Source of the DNA: Flavobacteriales bacterium UBA1995
GTDB taxonomy: Bacteria > Bacteroidota > Bacteroidia > Flavobacteriales_D > Sanyastnellaceae
DNA: 14,633 nucleotides
Direction: 5' to 3'
NCBI GenBank assembly: GCA_002336475.1
Contig: DDCX01000112.1
Coordinates: 1-14,633, forward strand
In this document: positions 14,236 through 14,633 of the stretch, one piece after another
Layout: each line of letters starts with the position of its first letter
How positions within the stretch are numbered: the first letter of the stretch is position 1
The notes under the pieces: generated by a model
Told to the model about the DNA's origin: nothing
Databases searched by the model: none
What the model saw: the letters and a program-made list of their open reading frames with translations, nothing else
Translations under genes and position numbers: made by a program

Positions 14236-14633
14236 TGCACAACAATTCCCACAACAACGGTGGATTTTCCACCATGATCCTCGCATTATTCATCCCAGCA
14301 CTGCTCATGATGGGCTGTGGAGCAGCGGGTCCCGACTTAGGAGAGGACGGGACACCTGCAGAGGCCATGGACAAAACAGCCAGCGAGCCCGACGCCAATG
14401 GCTTCGTTTGGCAGACCGAGCAATTCGCCGATTTGAAACTGATCCGTTACCAAGTGGGCGGTTGGAACCAGCTTTCTGATGACCAGCAGAAGCTGGCATA
14501 TTGCCTGACCCAAGCAGGATTGAGTGGCCGTGACATGATGTACGATCAGAACAACCGGTACAACCTGCAGGTCCGCCACATGTTGGACGAGGCACATCGG
14601 AATTTCTCGGGAGACCGTTCCACAAAAGGGTGG
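14235..14633 (+). CDS. N-terminal part of an M49 (dipeptidyl-peptidase III-like) lipoprotein
   Basis: The gene runs off the window end, so only the first 133 residues are seen; full-length homologues are about 650-700 residues. The block FVWQTEQFADLKLIRYQVGGWNQLS, then QQKLAYCLTQAGLSGRDMMYDQNNRYNL, is the typical N terminus of Bacteroidota M49 zinc peptidases, which release dipeptides from peptide N termini. The zinc motif HECLGH would lie downstream, outside the window. A lipoprotein signal ends in LLMMGC (Cys28 from ATG 14235), giving a membrane-anchored, likely periplasmic enzyme. ATG 14274 is an in-frame alternative, but it leaves only 14 residues before the Cys and no charged residue. 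Such proteins are, as far as I recall, sometimes wrongly labelled dihydrofolate reductase in databases. It is transcribed divergently from lptF. Confidence 0.8.
   Translation, partial: MHNNSHNNGGFSTMILALFIPALLMMGCGAAGPDLGEDGTPAEAMDKTASEPDANGFVWQTEQFADLKLIRYQVGGWNQLSDDQQKLAYCLTQAGLSGRDMMYDQNNRYNLQVRHMLDEAHRNFSGDRSTKGW

Overview
The window looks like a contig fragment from a Bacteroidota genome, most likely a marine Flavobacteriales lineage of moderate-to-high GC. Three things point there: a secreted protein built of GCTD-type Cys repeats, TAnnTTTG-type promoter boxes close to start codons with no Shine-Dalgarno sequences, and Bacteroidota-style versions of LptF, DUF493, CtlX and the M49 peptidase. 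The placement is inferred from these features; no marker gene was tested. I see no rRNA, tRNA, CRISPR array, insertion sequence or phage gene. The sequence is gene-dense, with no gene-free stretch above about 105 bases.

Left part, plus strand (1-1748): the C-terminal end of a large secreted protein with eight Cys-rich repeats and a dockerin-like end; a strong terminator hairpin; then a two-gene unit starting from a TAnnTTTG box (a DUF493/YbeD-like protein and a small one-helix membrane protein). This unit meets argS tail to tail with no base between the two stop codons (TGATCA).

Middle, minus strand (1749-8293): an arginine-themed run, read right to left as a dimethylargininase/arginine-deiminase-like enzyme, a CtlX-like citrulline hydrolase and arginyl-tRNA synthetase. 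Before it comes an unrecognised lipoprotein with its own promoter box. Before that is an envelope proteolysis pair, a one-PDZ HtrA/Deg protease followed by a LON substrate-binding-domain protein. The two guanidino enzymes could together convert arginine to ornithine via citrulline without ornithine carbamoyltransferase or carbamate kinase.

Right part, minus strand (8387-14141): a tight six-gene run with gaps of at most 16 bases or short overlaps. It encodes an LptF/LptG-type permease (probable TTG start), two different GT4 glycosyltransferases, an isopenicillin-N-synthase-like 2-oxoglutarate/Fe(II) oxygenase, and two half-length YeeE/YedE (TsuA-like) membrane proteins. The first three fit lipopolysaccharide or cell-surface glycan assembly; the last two fit uptake of thiosulfate or a related sulfur compound. 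At the right edge, divergently transcribed, is the start of an M49 dipeptidyl-peptidase III-like lipoprotein, with a perfect 6-bp dyad touching its proposed start codon.

Most genes are ordinary for the lineage. The parts most worth a second look are the arginine/citrulline pair beside argS, the exactly periodic 147-bp repeat with a dockerin-like end, and the six-gene envelope/oxygenase/sulfur run.
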